Assembly (NCBI GenBank): GCA_902465755.1
Contig: CABQOK010000012.1
Coordinates: 1-15,146 of the forward strand
Source: an uncultured Anaerococcus sp.
Lineage (GTDB): Bacteria; Bacillota; Clostridia; Tissierellales; Peptoniphilaceae
Length of the DNA: 15,146 bases
Direction: 5' to 3'
Positions 7,140 to 13,634 of the stretch are shown piece after piece (the first letter of the stretch is position 1; each line of letters begins with the position of its first letter). The notes below the pieces were generated by a model, which was not told the origin of the DNA, ran no database searches, and worked only from the letters and a program-made list of their open reading frames with translations. The position numbers were made by a program, and so were the translations under genes.

Positions 7140-7793
7140 ATGGAAAAAAATGTTATAGTTTTAGGTCTAGGAAGGTTTGGCTACGCTGTAGCTACCAAGC
7201 TTTTCGAGAAGGGAATCTATGTAACAGCAGTAGATTCTAATTACAAAAAAGTAGAAAAAATCGCAAACTTTGTCTCAAGTGCTGCCCAAGGAGATATTAC
7301 AGAAGAAGTCGCTATGAAGTCTCTGGGAATAAACAACTACGACGTGGCAATAATTGCAACAGGAACAGATATCGAGGCATCAATCGAAGCTACCTTGATA
7401 TGCAAGGATAGCGGAGTAGATAAGGTTATAGCCAAGGCTACAAGTCAATCACATGCAAGGATTCTCAAAAAAATCGGTGCCGATCAGATAGTATATCCTG
7501 AGCTTGATACAGGAGAAAGACTTGCAAGATCTCTTGCAGGATCAAATCTTTTAGAGCTAGTTCAATTTTCAAATGATTTCTCATTGATAGAGATCAAGGC
7601 CCATGAGGATTGGATAGGAAAATCTCTTATAGAGCTTGACTTTAGAAAGGCTTACAAGATGAATGTGGTTGCTTTCGAAAGAGATGGCCAGATGCTAATG
7701 GATATAGATCCAAGCACATATATTAGAAAAGACGATATCCTAGTTCTAATAGGAGATAATGAAAACGCTAAAGCTCTTGAGGAAAATTCTTAA
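7140..7793 (+). CDS. ktrA: RCK-domain regulator of potassium uptake, KtrA/TrkA family
   Basis: A 217-residue cytoplasmic protein that forms a gating ring on KtrB. The N-terminal RCK_N Rossmann domain (about 3-130) has the nucleotide motif GLGRFG (9-14) and the acidic VDSN after the second strand. An RCK_C domain (about 138-215; SLIEIKAHEDWIGKSLIELD) follows. In related Firmicutes, ATP/ADP binding to RCK_N controls the pore, and cyclic di-AMP binds RCK_C to close it; neither can be proven from sequence here. The ribosome site AGGAG begins at the ktrB stop (TAGGAGAAATT then ATG), so the two are translated together. No terminator is seen directly after the stop; the first strong one is at 7984-8003. 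Confidence 0.93.
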   Translation: MEKNVIVLGLGRFGYAVATKLFEKGIYVTAVDSNYKKVEKIANFVSSAAQGDITEEVAMKSLGINNYDVAIIATGTDIEASIEATLICKDSGVDKVIAKATSQSHARILKKIGADQIVYPELDTGERLARSLAGSNLLELVQFSNDFSLIEIKAHEDWIGKSLIELDFRKAYKMNVVAFERDGQMLMDIDPSTYIRKDDILVLIGDNENAKALEENS

Positions 7794-7814
7794 TAGGAAA
7801 ACGTAATAAAGTGC

Positions 7815-7851
7815 TAAATTTAAGATTATAGCTATAAGGATAAATTTAAGA
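7815..7851. repeat. 11-bp direct repeat flanking a 12-bp palindrome
   Basis: TAAATTTAAGA occurs at 7815-7825 and again at 7841-7851, 26 bases apart. Between them lies the perfect palindrome TTATAGCTATAA (7826-7837). The set ends 6 bases before the -35 of the promoter at 7858-7886, a suitable place for a regulator to bind. No binding protein can be named. Confidence 0.45.
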
Positions 7852-7857
7852 AAAAGT

Positions 7858-7886
7858 TTGCATAAATAAGAAAATGATGTTATAAT
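7858..7886 (+). promoter_or_regulatory. Extended -10 promoter of the candidate small RNA
   Basis: TTGCAT (7858-7863), 17-base spacer, then TGTTATAAT with an extended TG and perfect TATAAT (7881-7886). The predicted first base is A7893, exactly the first base of the following hairpin. Confidence 0.65.
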
Positions 7887-7892
7887 AAAATC

Positions 7893-8003
7893 AGCTATTA
7901 AATAGCTAGGTTTTTCATTATTAATTCCTTATAGTTTTCCCTTAGAAAACTAGGACTAACTTATTCTTTTCTATAATGAAAGAGGGCTCTAGGAGCCCTT
8001 TTT
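7893..8003 (+). ncRNA. Candidate structured small RNA (~110 nt) or leader RNA
   Basis: A self-contained transcript unit with no coding frame. It begins with the hairpin AGCTAT-TAA-ATAGCT (7893-7907). A closing stem TTTCATTAT/ATAATGAAA (7913-7921 with 7973-7981) encloses an inner perfect 8-bp hairpin TAGTTTTC-CCTTA-GAAAACTA (7932-7952). It ends with the intrinsic terminator GGGCTC-TAG-GAGCCC plus five T (7984-8003). The promoter at 7858-7886 is well placed. The closed stem with a large internal loop faintly recalls 6S RNA, but it is shorter than usual. I do not recognise the family. Alternatives are an attenuator leader for the downstream protease gene, or a decaying 3' end of the ktr operon transcript whose terminator is the final hairpin. 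Confidence 0.5.
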
Positions 8004-8056
8004 CTGTGTCCAAAATTTAAGTTTGGGTATAATAAGAAAAAAGAAGGAGATAAAAT

Positions 8057-8773
8057 ATGTACAATCCATATTACTTTGGCTCAATGTATTTTGACAAGAC
8101 CTATTTTTTAGTAATAATAGGTGTCATAATATCAATGATTGCCCAGGCTAATATCCAAAAAGCCTTTAACAAATATAGTAAAATCAAATCAAAAAAGGGT
8201 ATAACGGGCTATGAGGCAGCTAAATATATCCTAGATACAAATTCATACAATGACATTTCTATAAAAAAGATTGGAGGAAGCTTATCTGATTACTTCAATC
8301 CTGCTACAAAGGAAGTCGCCCTCTCTGGGGACTCCTTTACCGATACATCTATAGCATCTATTGCTGTAGCAGCCCACGAGTGCGGTCACGTCATCCAATA
8401 CAAGGAAGGCTATGCTCCTTTGAGGATTAAGTCTTGGCTAGTGCCTGCGGTAAACTTCGGATCAAAGCTTGCTTTTCCAGTTATACTTTTGGGAATTTTC
8501 TTATCTCAACAAAAGCTCTTAGACCTAGGACTAATACTTTTTTCCTTTGCTCTAATATTTCAACTGGTAACCCTTCCAGTTGAATTTGATGCATCAAGGA
8601 GGGCTATAAGAGTAATAGACGAAAGCGGTATGCTTCATGGCGAAGAGCTTGATGGAGCAAGAGCTATGCTAAAAGCTGCAGCCTTTACCTATGTAGCTGC
8701 AACCCTAACTACGGCCCTACAATTGTTGAGATTGTTTCTCCTTTATGGCAATAGAAATAATAGGAGAGATTAG
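8057..8773 (+). CDS. yugP: YugP-family zinc metallopeptidase (membrane)
   Basis: A 238-residue membrane zinc peptidase of the YugP family (Zn_peptidase_2). An N-terminal membrane segment (about 16-32) is followed by the zinc motif HECGH (107-111) and hydrophobic segments at about 127-147 and 155-175. The probable third zinc ligand is Glu176 in LPVEFDASRRA. Length is typical. Substrates of the family are not known; activity is expected at the membrane face. A good ribosome site (AAGGAG, 8044-8049) precedes the ATG, and a TATAAT at 8028-8033 with a weak -35 may be its own promoter just behind the small-RNA terminator. It is followed by a hairpin terminator, so it is probably monocistronic. Confidence 0.92.
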   Translation: MYNPYYFGSMYFDKTYFLVIIGVIISMIAQANIQKAFNKYSKIKSKKGITGYEAAKYILDTNSYNDISIKKIGGSLSDYFNPATKEVALSGDSFTDTSIASIAVAAHECGHVIQYKEGYAPLRIKSWLVPAVNFGSKLAFPVILLGIFLSQQKLLDLGLILFSFALIFQLVTLPVEFDASRRAIRVIDESGMLHGEELDGARAMLKAAAFTYVAATLTTALQLLRLFLLYGNRNNRRD

Positions 8774-8784
8774 TATATTAAGTT

Positions 8785-8824
8785 ACTCCTGCGAGGATTT
8801 TAATCCTTATGCGGGAGTTTCCTT
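8785..8824 (+). terminator. Probable terminator after yugP
   Basis: ACTCCTGC (8785-8792) pairs with GCGGGAGT (8811-8818, one G-U) and AGGATT with AATCCT inside it. Only a short, broken T-tract (TTTCCTT) follows, so termination may be partial. A second inverted repeat, CTTAAAT/ATTTAAG (8822-8843), lies directly behind. Confidence 0.7.
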
Positions 8825-8926
8825 AAATTTTATTTAATTTAAGCAAAGATAAGCTACTTGCAATCATCTTGCTAAATAGTACAATTTTACTAGGAATCAT
8901 TAGGATTCTTTATTTTTAAAGAAGAA

Positions 8927-8943
8927 GGTCAGAGATAGTCAAT
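8927..8943 (+). promoter_or_regulatory. CtsR operator upstream of ctsR
   Basis: GGTCAGA-GAT-AGTCAAT is a tandem heptad with a 3-base spacer and matches the CtsR box (RGTCAAA-NAN-RGTCAAA) with small deviations. It lies 40 bases before the ctsR start and overlaps the expected -35 region (a -10 such as TAATAT at 8958-8963). This indicates autorepression of the ctsR-mcsA-mcsB-clpC operon. Confidence 0.85.
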
Positions 8944-8982
8944 TATTTGATTTAGATTAATATATAGAAAGAGTGGTGAATT

Positions 8983-9450
8983 ATGGCAGGTCTTACTTCA
9001 GAAATCGAGAGGTTTCTAAAAATGATGTTAGAAGATTCTGTTGACGGAATGCTTGAAATCGGCAGGAATGACTTGGCGACACGTTTTGATTGTGCACCTA
9101 GTCAGATAAACTATGTTCTTTCTACAAGATTTACTCCATATAATGGGTACCTTATAGAAAGCAAGCGTGGTGGCAATGGATTTATTAAAATTATAACCGT
9201 TGTAGATGAAGATTCTTATATTTCTTATTTGACCAAAAATCTTAAGAAGAGTATGAGCCAAAACAATGCCGAAAGCCTCTTTAAAGACTTGTTGAGGAGA
9301 GAATACTTTACAGAAAACGAGTATTTGATGGCAAGATACGCCACAAGCGATAAGGCTCTTTCAAAAATAAGTGAAGTTAAGGATAGAAATGCCGTAAGAA
9401 GCGATATAATTAGAAATATTCTCTTAAGTCTTATGGCGAGGAGTAACTAG
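8983..9450 (+). CDS. ctsR: Transcriptional repressor of class III stress genes, CtsR
   Basis: A 155-residue dimeric repressor that binds tandem heptads before clp and stress genes. The N-terminal winged helix (about 1-72) contains the recognition region APSQINYVLSTRFTPYNGYLIESKRG, and the C-terminal part (80-150) is the helical dimerisation and protease-targeting domain. Arg62, phosphorylated by McsB in Bacillus, is present. The glycine loop of the wing that senses heat in Bacillus (Gly-Gly-Gly-Gly) reads Gly63-Gly64-Asn65-Gly66 here, a change at the third glycine. It is the first gene of the operon, with an operator at 8927-8943. The next gene starts one base after its stop. The ribosome site (GGTGA) is moderate. 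Confidence 0.96.
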   Translation: MAGLTSEIERFLKMMLEDSVDGMLEIGRNDLATRFDCAPSQINYVLSTRFTPYNGYLIESKRGGNGFIKIITVVDEDSYISYLTKNLKKSMSQNNAESLFKDLLRREYFTENEYLMARYATSDKALSKISEVKDRNAVRSDIIRNILLSLMARSN

Positions 9451-9451
9451 T

Positions 9452-10033
9452 ATGAAATGTGATAAATGCGATAATGAAGCGACTGTTACAGTCAAAACTA
9501 TAATAAATGGAGAAGAGAAGAACTTCCATCTTTGTAATGATTGTCTTATGAAATTCACCGATGTCTCAGTCGATGAAAATGGCAATATCAAAGATGGAGG
9601 AGAAAATCTCGACAGAAAAAACATAGAAAATTTGATAGAGGAGTTTTTGCCAAGCCTTGAAGAAGTCATAGATTCCTATTATGATTATAGGTTTAAGGAA
9701 AATAATTACTCTTATGGTCTCCTAAATAATCTAGGAGATGAGGCTTGCCCAACTTGTGGCAACCTTTCATCAAATATAAAACATGGTGTATTTGCATGCC
9801 CTGATTGTTATAAACTTAATGATAAGCTTACAACAAGGACTTTAAGGACCTACAACAATTTAAGGACCTACGAGGGGAAATTTCCTAGAAAAGAGAGAAA
9901 CTTTAAAGATATTGCTACAAAGATTAAAAATCTTCAAGAAAAACTCCAAGTTTCAGTTGAAATAGAAGATTATGAACAAGCTCAAAGCATAAAAGAGCAA
10001 ATAGATGAATTGAATATGCAGGTGAGAAATTGA
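9452..10033 (+). CDS. mcsA: McsA, zinc-finger partner of McsB/ClpC
   Basis: A 193-residue protein with two treble-clef-like zinc sites and a UvrB/UvrC-type helical motif. The first site is Cys3-x2-Cys6 with Cys28-x2-Cys31 (HLCNDC); the second is CPTC (about 104-107) with CPDC (about 120-123). The UVR domain is at the C-terminus (about 158-190: KIKNLQEKLQVSVEIEDYEQAQ). In Bacillus, McsA activates the arginine kinase McsB and modulates CtsR and ClpC. All cysteines appear intact. A ribosome site AGGAG lies in the end of ctsR, and its stop overlaps the TTG start of mcsB (TTGA), so the two are translationally coupled. Confidence 0.92.
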   Translation: MKCDKCDNEATVTVKTIINGEEKNFHLCNDCLMKFTDVSVDENGNIKDGGENLDRKNIENLIEEFLPSLEEVIDSYYDYRFKENNYSYGLLNNLGDEACPTCGNLSSNIKHGVFACPDCYKLNDKLTTRTLRTYNNLRTYEGKFPRKERNFKDIATKIKNLQEKLQVSVEIEDYEQAQSIKEQIDELNMQVRN

Positions 10034-10998
10034 TAGAATACAGCAAAGATATAATACTTTCTTCAAATTTCTCTCTTAGAAGAAATCTTGAAGGCTTCGA
10101 CTTTCCAGCTAGCATGACTCTTGAAGCGAGCAAGGAAGTTATAGAAATCTTTAGGAAAATTTATGGAGACAAACTAATTCTTCTGGAAGATTTAGACGAA
10201 GACGAGCTAGAGGGCTTGATAAAGTCCTTTGTCCTATCAGAAGATGCGCCAAACAAACTTTCTGAAATAGGTCTTGTCATAGAAGATGACTATATACTAA
10301 CAATTAATGATAGAGATCATTTGGCGATTAATATCAGAGATTTTAATCTTGATTTAAAATCTGCCTACAAGAAGGCCTATCTGATAGAAGAAAAGCTTGA
10401 CGAAATCTTAGACTTCGCCTTCTCTCAAGAGTTTGGCTACCTAACCCAGGATGCACGAAATGCGGGATCTGGAGTAGAAGTTTTCGTAAAGGCCTTTCTT
10501 TTTGCTATGGTAGATGATGAAAAGGCCTATTTTGGCCTAAAACAAAGTCTCCTTCACGAAAGAATCTATATTGATAAATTCCTTCCGAAATGCTACAAGA
10601 GATATGCAGATGACATTTATATAATCAAAAATGTTGGAAATTACTGGAAGGACATGGACGAAGCAATAGGTAAGTTCGAGAAGGCTTTGGATATACTTGT
10701 CAGAAATGAGAGAAGATTTAGAAGAGACTATCAAGTTTTAAATAGTATAAAAGATGAAGAAATAGAAGATTATATAGATATTATGGAAAATAATTTAAAC
10801 CTGGGCCTAGATAAGAGCCTAGAGCTTATGAGTAAAGATATTTATGGGCTAAAGAAATACAATATTCTTGGCTTTGATACAAACTTTACAAATGAGGAGC
10901 TCGACTATCTAATATTTAATCTTTCTAAGAATAAGTATAAGGGAAATAGGGATGAGGATAGGTACCTATTTCTTAAGGAATATATTAAGGAGCGATAA
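10030..10998 (+). CDS. mcsB: McsB homologue, predicted inactive protein-arginine kinase
   Basis: A 322-residue ATP:guanido phosphotransferase-fold protein in the mcsB position; McsB is usually about 355. It starts with TTG, overlapping the mcsA stop, with AGGTGAG upstream; about 20 N-terminal residues of the Bacillus protein are lacking. Homology is clear along the length: DIILSSNFSLRRNLEGFDFP (7-26), NDRDHLAIN (93-101), FGYLTQDARNAGSG (135-148), a C-terminal helical part. The active site is not kept. SSRIR is SSNFS (11-15), NEEDHIR is NDRDHLA (93-99), the catalytic loop SCPTNVGTGLR is QDARNAGSGVE (140-150, no Cys), and the GEGSE loop is unrecognisable. Arg307-Asp308-x2-Arg311, similar to the phosphoarginine-binding RDxxR of McsB, remains. 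The frame is intact, so it is not a plain pseudogene. I infer a non-catalytic adaptor or regulator. Family sure, inactivity likely. Confidence 0.85.
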   Translation: MIEYSKDIILSSNFSLRRNLEGFDFPASMTLEASKEVIEIFRKIYGDKLILLEDLDEDELEGLIKSFVLSEDAPNKLSEIGLVIEDDYILTINDRDHLAINIRDFNLDLKSAYKKAYLIEEKLDEILDFAFSQEFGYLTQDARNAGSGVEVFVKAFLFAMVDDEKAYFGLKQSLLHERIYIDKFLPKCYKRYADDIYIIKNVGNYWKDMDEAIGKFEKALDILVRNERRFRRDYQVLNSIKDEEIEDYIDIMENNLNLGLDKSLELMSKDIYGLKKYNILGFDTNFTNEELDYLIFNLSKNKYKGNRDEDRYLFLKEYIKER

Positions 10999-13442
10999 TG
11001 GAAAATAATAGACTAAACAGACTTACCTCCCATGCAAGAAGAGAGTCTTATTCCTTAAACCACGACTATATAGGAAGCGAGCACTTGCTTCTTGCTCTGA
11101 TGAAGACAGGCTCTATTGCGAACAAGGCCTTGGAAAAAAGCGGGGCTAATTACGACCTCTTTAGGTCTATAGTTATAAATAACATAGGCAGGGGCAATTC
11201 TCAAAGACCTGCTACAGAATTTTCAAAGAAAGTAAGGATGATATTTGAAAAGGCTAGAGAGATCGCTATGGCGAGAAAAAGCTCTGTAGTTAACGAAGAA
11301 GATATCCTTCAATCTTTGATAAACGATGATGATTCCTTTACCAATCTCATGTTTCTCCTATCAGGCCTTGATAAGAAGGTCATAGGGAAAAACTTAGACG
11401 ATATGCTAAAGGAAGTCTACAGAACAAAGGGGTCATCTTCAAAGTTTTCTGAAAATGTGACCAAATACACAAATGACCTAAATGGATTAGCGGAAAATGG
11501 AAAAATCGACCCTGTAATAGGAAGAGATACAGAAATCGAAAGACTTGTACAAATCCTAATGAGAAGGAGAAAAAACAATCCAATCCTAATAGGAGCTCCT
11601 GGCGTTGGTAAGACTGCCATAGCAGAAGGGCTCGCCCAAAGAATTGTGGATGGCGTTGTGCCAAAGATTATAAAGGATAAGAAAATCCTAAGCATTGATC
11701 TTGCTAGCATGATAGCAGGAAGTAAATACAGGGGAGACTTTGAAGAAAGACTAAAAAAACTCTTTGAAGAAATCGGTAAAAGGGACGATGTAATCCTATT
11801 TATAGATGAATTCCACATGGTTCTAGGAGCAGGTGCCTCTGAAGGGTCAATGGATGCGGCAAATATCCTAAAGCCAATCCTTGCTAAGGGAGAGATTCAA
11901 ATCATGGGAGCAACTACAATCGAAGAGTACAGAAAGCATGTTGAAAAAGACTCTGCCTTAAGCCGTCGTATGCAGCCAATTCAAGTCGATGAGCCAAGCC
12001 TTGAAGATGCTAGAAAGATCATCCAAGGACTAAAGGATAAATACGAATCCCATCATGGGGTAGAAATCACAGATGAGGCCGTAGAAGCGGCAGTAGAATT
12101 ATCCGATAGATATATCTCTGATCGCTATCTTCCTGACAAGGCAATAGACTTAATCGATGAAGCAAGCTCTAAGATTAGAATAGCTGCCTTCCAAAAAGAA
12201 GACGACTCAGCACCTAGTGAAGATAAGTTAGAAGAGCTTAACAAGGAAAAAGAGCAGGCAGTAAGAGATCAAGATTTCGAAAGGGCAGCAGAGCTTAGGG
12301 ATAAGATAAACCAAGCGAAGTTCGACCTAGAAATTGAAAAAGAAAAAGAAAAGGAAAATAAGGACAAGCTCTTTATATCCTACGATGATATAGCAAGCGT
12401 TGTGGCAAACTGGTCCAAGGTTCCAGTAGAAAAACTCACAGAAGATGAGATGGAAAAATACGCTAATCTAGACGAGGAGTTAAAACTATCAGTAATTGGC
12501 CAAAAAGAAGCTATAGATTCAGTAGCAAGGTCAATCAAAAGAGCAAGGGTGGGGCTAAAAGATCCTAAAAAACCAATAGGATCCTTTATCTTTGTAGGAC
12601 CAACAGGAGTTGGAAAGACCTATCTTGCCAAAACCCTAGCAAAAAATCTCTTTGGCTCAGAGGATAAACTTATAAGGATGGATATGAGTGAATATATGGA
12701 AAAATTCGCCGTATCAAGACTAGTAGGTTCTCCTCCAGGATATGTAGGCTATGAAGAAGGTGGACAACTTACAGAAGCTGTAAGGACAAATCCTTACTCA
12801 GTAATACTTTTTGATGAGATAGAAAAGGCCCACCCAGATGTCTTCAATCTTCTCCTCCAAATATTAGATGACGGAAGATTAACAGATGGCCAAGGAAGAA
12901 CGGTAGATTTCAAAAACACAATCATAATCATGACAAGCAATATCGGTGTAAGAAGCCTATCTACAAGTAAGAGCATAGGATTTGAGCTTGGTGATCAAAA
13001 AGAATCGGAAGAAGAAAGAACATCAGAGATCATAGAAAAAGCCATCAAAGATTCCTTTGCGCCAGAGTTTCTAAACAGACTTGACCAAGTCATAATGTTT
13101 AAGCCACTAGGAGAAGCTGAAATAGGAGAAATCTCAGGCCTAATGCTTGAAAAAACTAGACAAAGACTAAACGAAATCGACCTAGATATAATCTATGACC
13201 AAAAGGTTGTAAAACTTCTAGCCAAAGAAGGCTTCGACCCAGAATACGGAGCAAGACCACTAGAACGTCACATTACAAAAATGATTGACGATAGACTAGC
13301 AGAAGACATCCTAGATGGAAAACTAAAAAGAGACGAAACAATTAGAATTTCAGTTAGGAAAGATAGCTTAGTATTTAGAAATATAAGCAAAGAGAAAAGA
13401 AGAAGAGAGAAGAAAAAAGAACTTGAAAAAGTAACAGAATAA
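10998..13442 (+). CDS. clpC: ATP-dependent Clp protease ATPase subunit ClpC
   Basis: An 814-residue Hsp100 unfoldase that feeds substrates to ClpP. In order: double Clp_N repeat (about 5-140); first AAA+ domain with Walker A GAPGVGKT (199-206) and Walker B LFIDE (267-271); UVR-containing middle domain (QDFERAAELRDKI, 425-437); second AAA+ with GPTGVGKT (534-541) and LFDEIEK (604-610); ClpP-docking loop Ile-Gly-Phe (660-662); C-terminal D2 small domain. In the N-domain, the glutamates that bind phosphoarginine in Bacillus have counterparts at Glu28 (IGSEH) and Glu101, though the second site reads NEED instead of GTEH. The ATG overlaps the mcsB stop by one base (TAATG), with AAGGAG upstream. 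It is the last gene of the CtsR-controlled operon and is followed by a perfect terminator. Confidence 0.97.
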   Translation: MENNRLNRLTSHARRESYSLNHDYIGSEHLLLALMKTGSIANKALEKSGANYDLFRSIVINNIGRGNSQRPATEFSKKVRMIFEKAREIAMARKSSVVNEEDILQSLINDDDSFTNLMFLLSGLDKKVIGKNLDDMLKEVYRTKGSSSKFSENVTKYTNDLNGLAENGKIDPVIGRDTEIERLVQILMRRRKNNPILIGAPGVGKTAIAEGLAQRIVDGVVPKIIKDKKILSIDLASMIAGSKYRGDFEERLKKLFEEIGKRDDVILFIDEFHMVLGAGASEGSMDAANILKPILAKGEIQIMGATTIEEYRKHVEKDSALSRRMQPIQVDEPSLEDARKIIQGLKDKYESHHGVEITDEAVEAAVELSDRYISDRYLPDKAIDLIDEASSKIRIAAFQKEDDSAPSEDKLEELNKEKEQAVRDQDFERAAELRDKINQAKFDLEIEKEKEKENKDKLFISYDDIASVVANWSKVPVEKLTEDEMEKYANLDEELKLSVIGQKEAIDSVARSIKRARVGLKDPKKPIGSFIFVGPTGVGKTYLAKTLAKNLFGSEDKLIRMDMSEYMEKFAVSRLVGSPPGYVGYEEGGQLTEAVRTNPYSVILFDEIEKAHPDVFNLLLQILDDGRLTDGQGRTVDFKNTIIIMTSNIGVRSLSTSKSIGFELGDQKESEEERTSEIIEKAIKDSFAPEFLNRLDQVIMFKPLGEAEIGEISGLMLEKTRQRLNEIDLDIIYDQKVVKLLAKEGFDPEYGARPLERHITKMIDDRLAEDILDGKLKRDETIRISVRKDSLVFRNISKEKRRREKKKELEKVTE

Positions 13443-13450
13443 GATCAAGG

Positions 13451-13477
13451 CCATTCCCTCAGGGGAATGGTTTTTTT
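13451..13477 (+). terminator. Rho-independent terminator of the ctsR-clpC operon
   Basis: CCATTCCC (13451-13458), loop TCAG, GGGAATGG (13463-13470), then seven T. It lies 8 bases after the clpC stop. Confidence 0.97.
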
Positions 13478-13494
13478 AGTGGCAAATATTAATA

Positions 13495-13524
13495 TTTTCA
13501 TTTTTCTTTAATATATTATATAAT
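13495..13524 (+). promoter_or_regulatory. Probable promoter of the solute-binding lipoprotein gene
   Basis: TTTTCA (13495-13500), 18-base spacer, perfect TATAAT (13519-13524) within very AT-rich DNA. It predicts a start near 13531 and a leader of about 105 bases. I see no clear catabolite-response (cre) site. Confidence 0.5.
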
Positions 13525-13539
13525 AGAAATATATCATAA

Positions 13540-13618
13540 AGATTTTATCTGATACGTTTTTTAGAAATAACTATTGATATCAGTCTTTTCTAGGAAAGGT
13601 ATTGTGTCATTAAAATCT
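13540..13618 (+). promoter_or_regulatory. Structured leader, possible three-way junction
   Basis: AGATTTTA (13540-13547) and TAAAATCT (13611-13618) form a perfect 8-bp closing stem. Inside are two helices: CTGATA (13549-13554) with TATCAG (13578-13583), and CTTTTC with GAAAGG (about 13585-13599). About 11 unpaired bases sit on the 3' side (around 13600-13610). The closing stem ends just before the ribosome site AAGGGAGG. This could be a regulatory RNA, but it matches none of the riboswitch consensus sequences I can recall (purine, TPP, SAM, preQ1). Confidence 0.35.
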
Positions 13619-13634
13619 AACAAAGGGAGGAAAA

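Noticed and set aside
10030..10998. mcsB as a frameshifted or decayed pseudogene
   Set aside because: The frame is continuous over 322 codons, start and stop overlap both neighbours, and the non-catalytic parts stay recognisable, which suggests selection for a changed function.
11417..11818. Long open frame on the minus strand inside clpC (133 codons)
   Set aside because: It lies fully inside well-conserved clpC codons, has no family resemblance, and follows from codon bias on the other strand.
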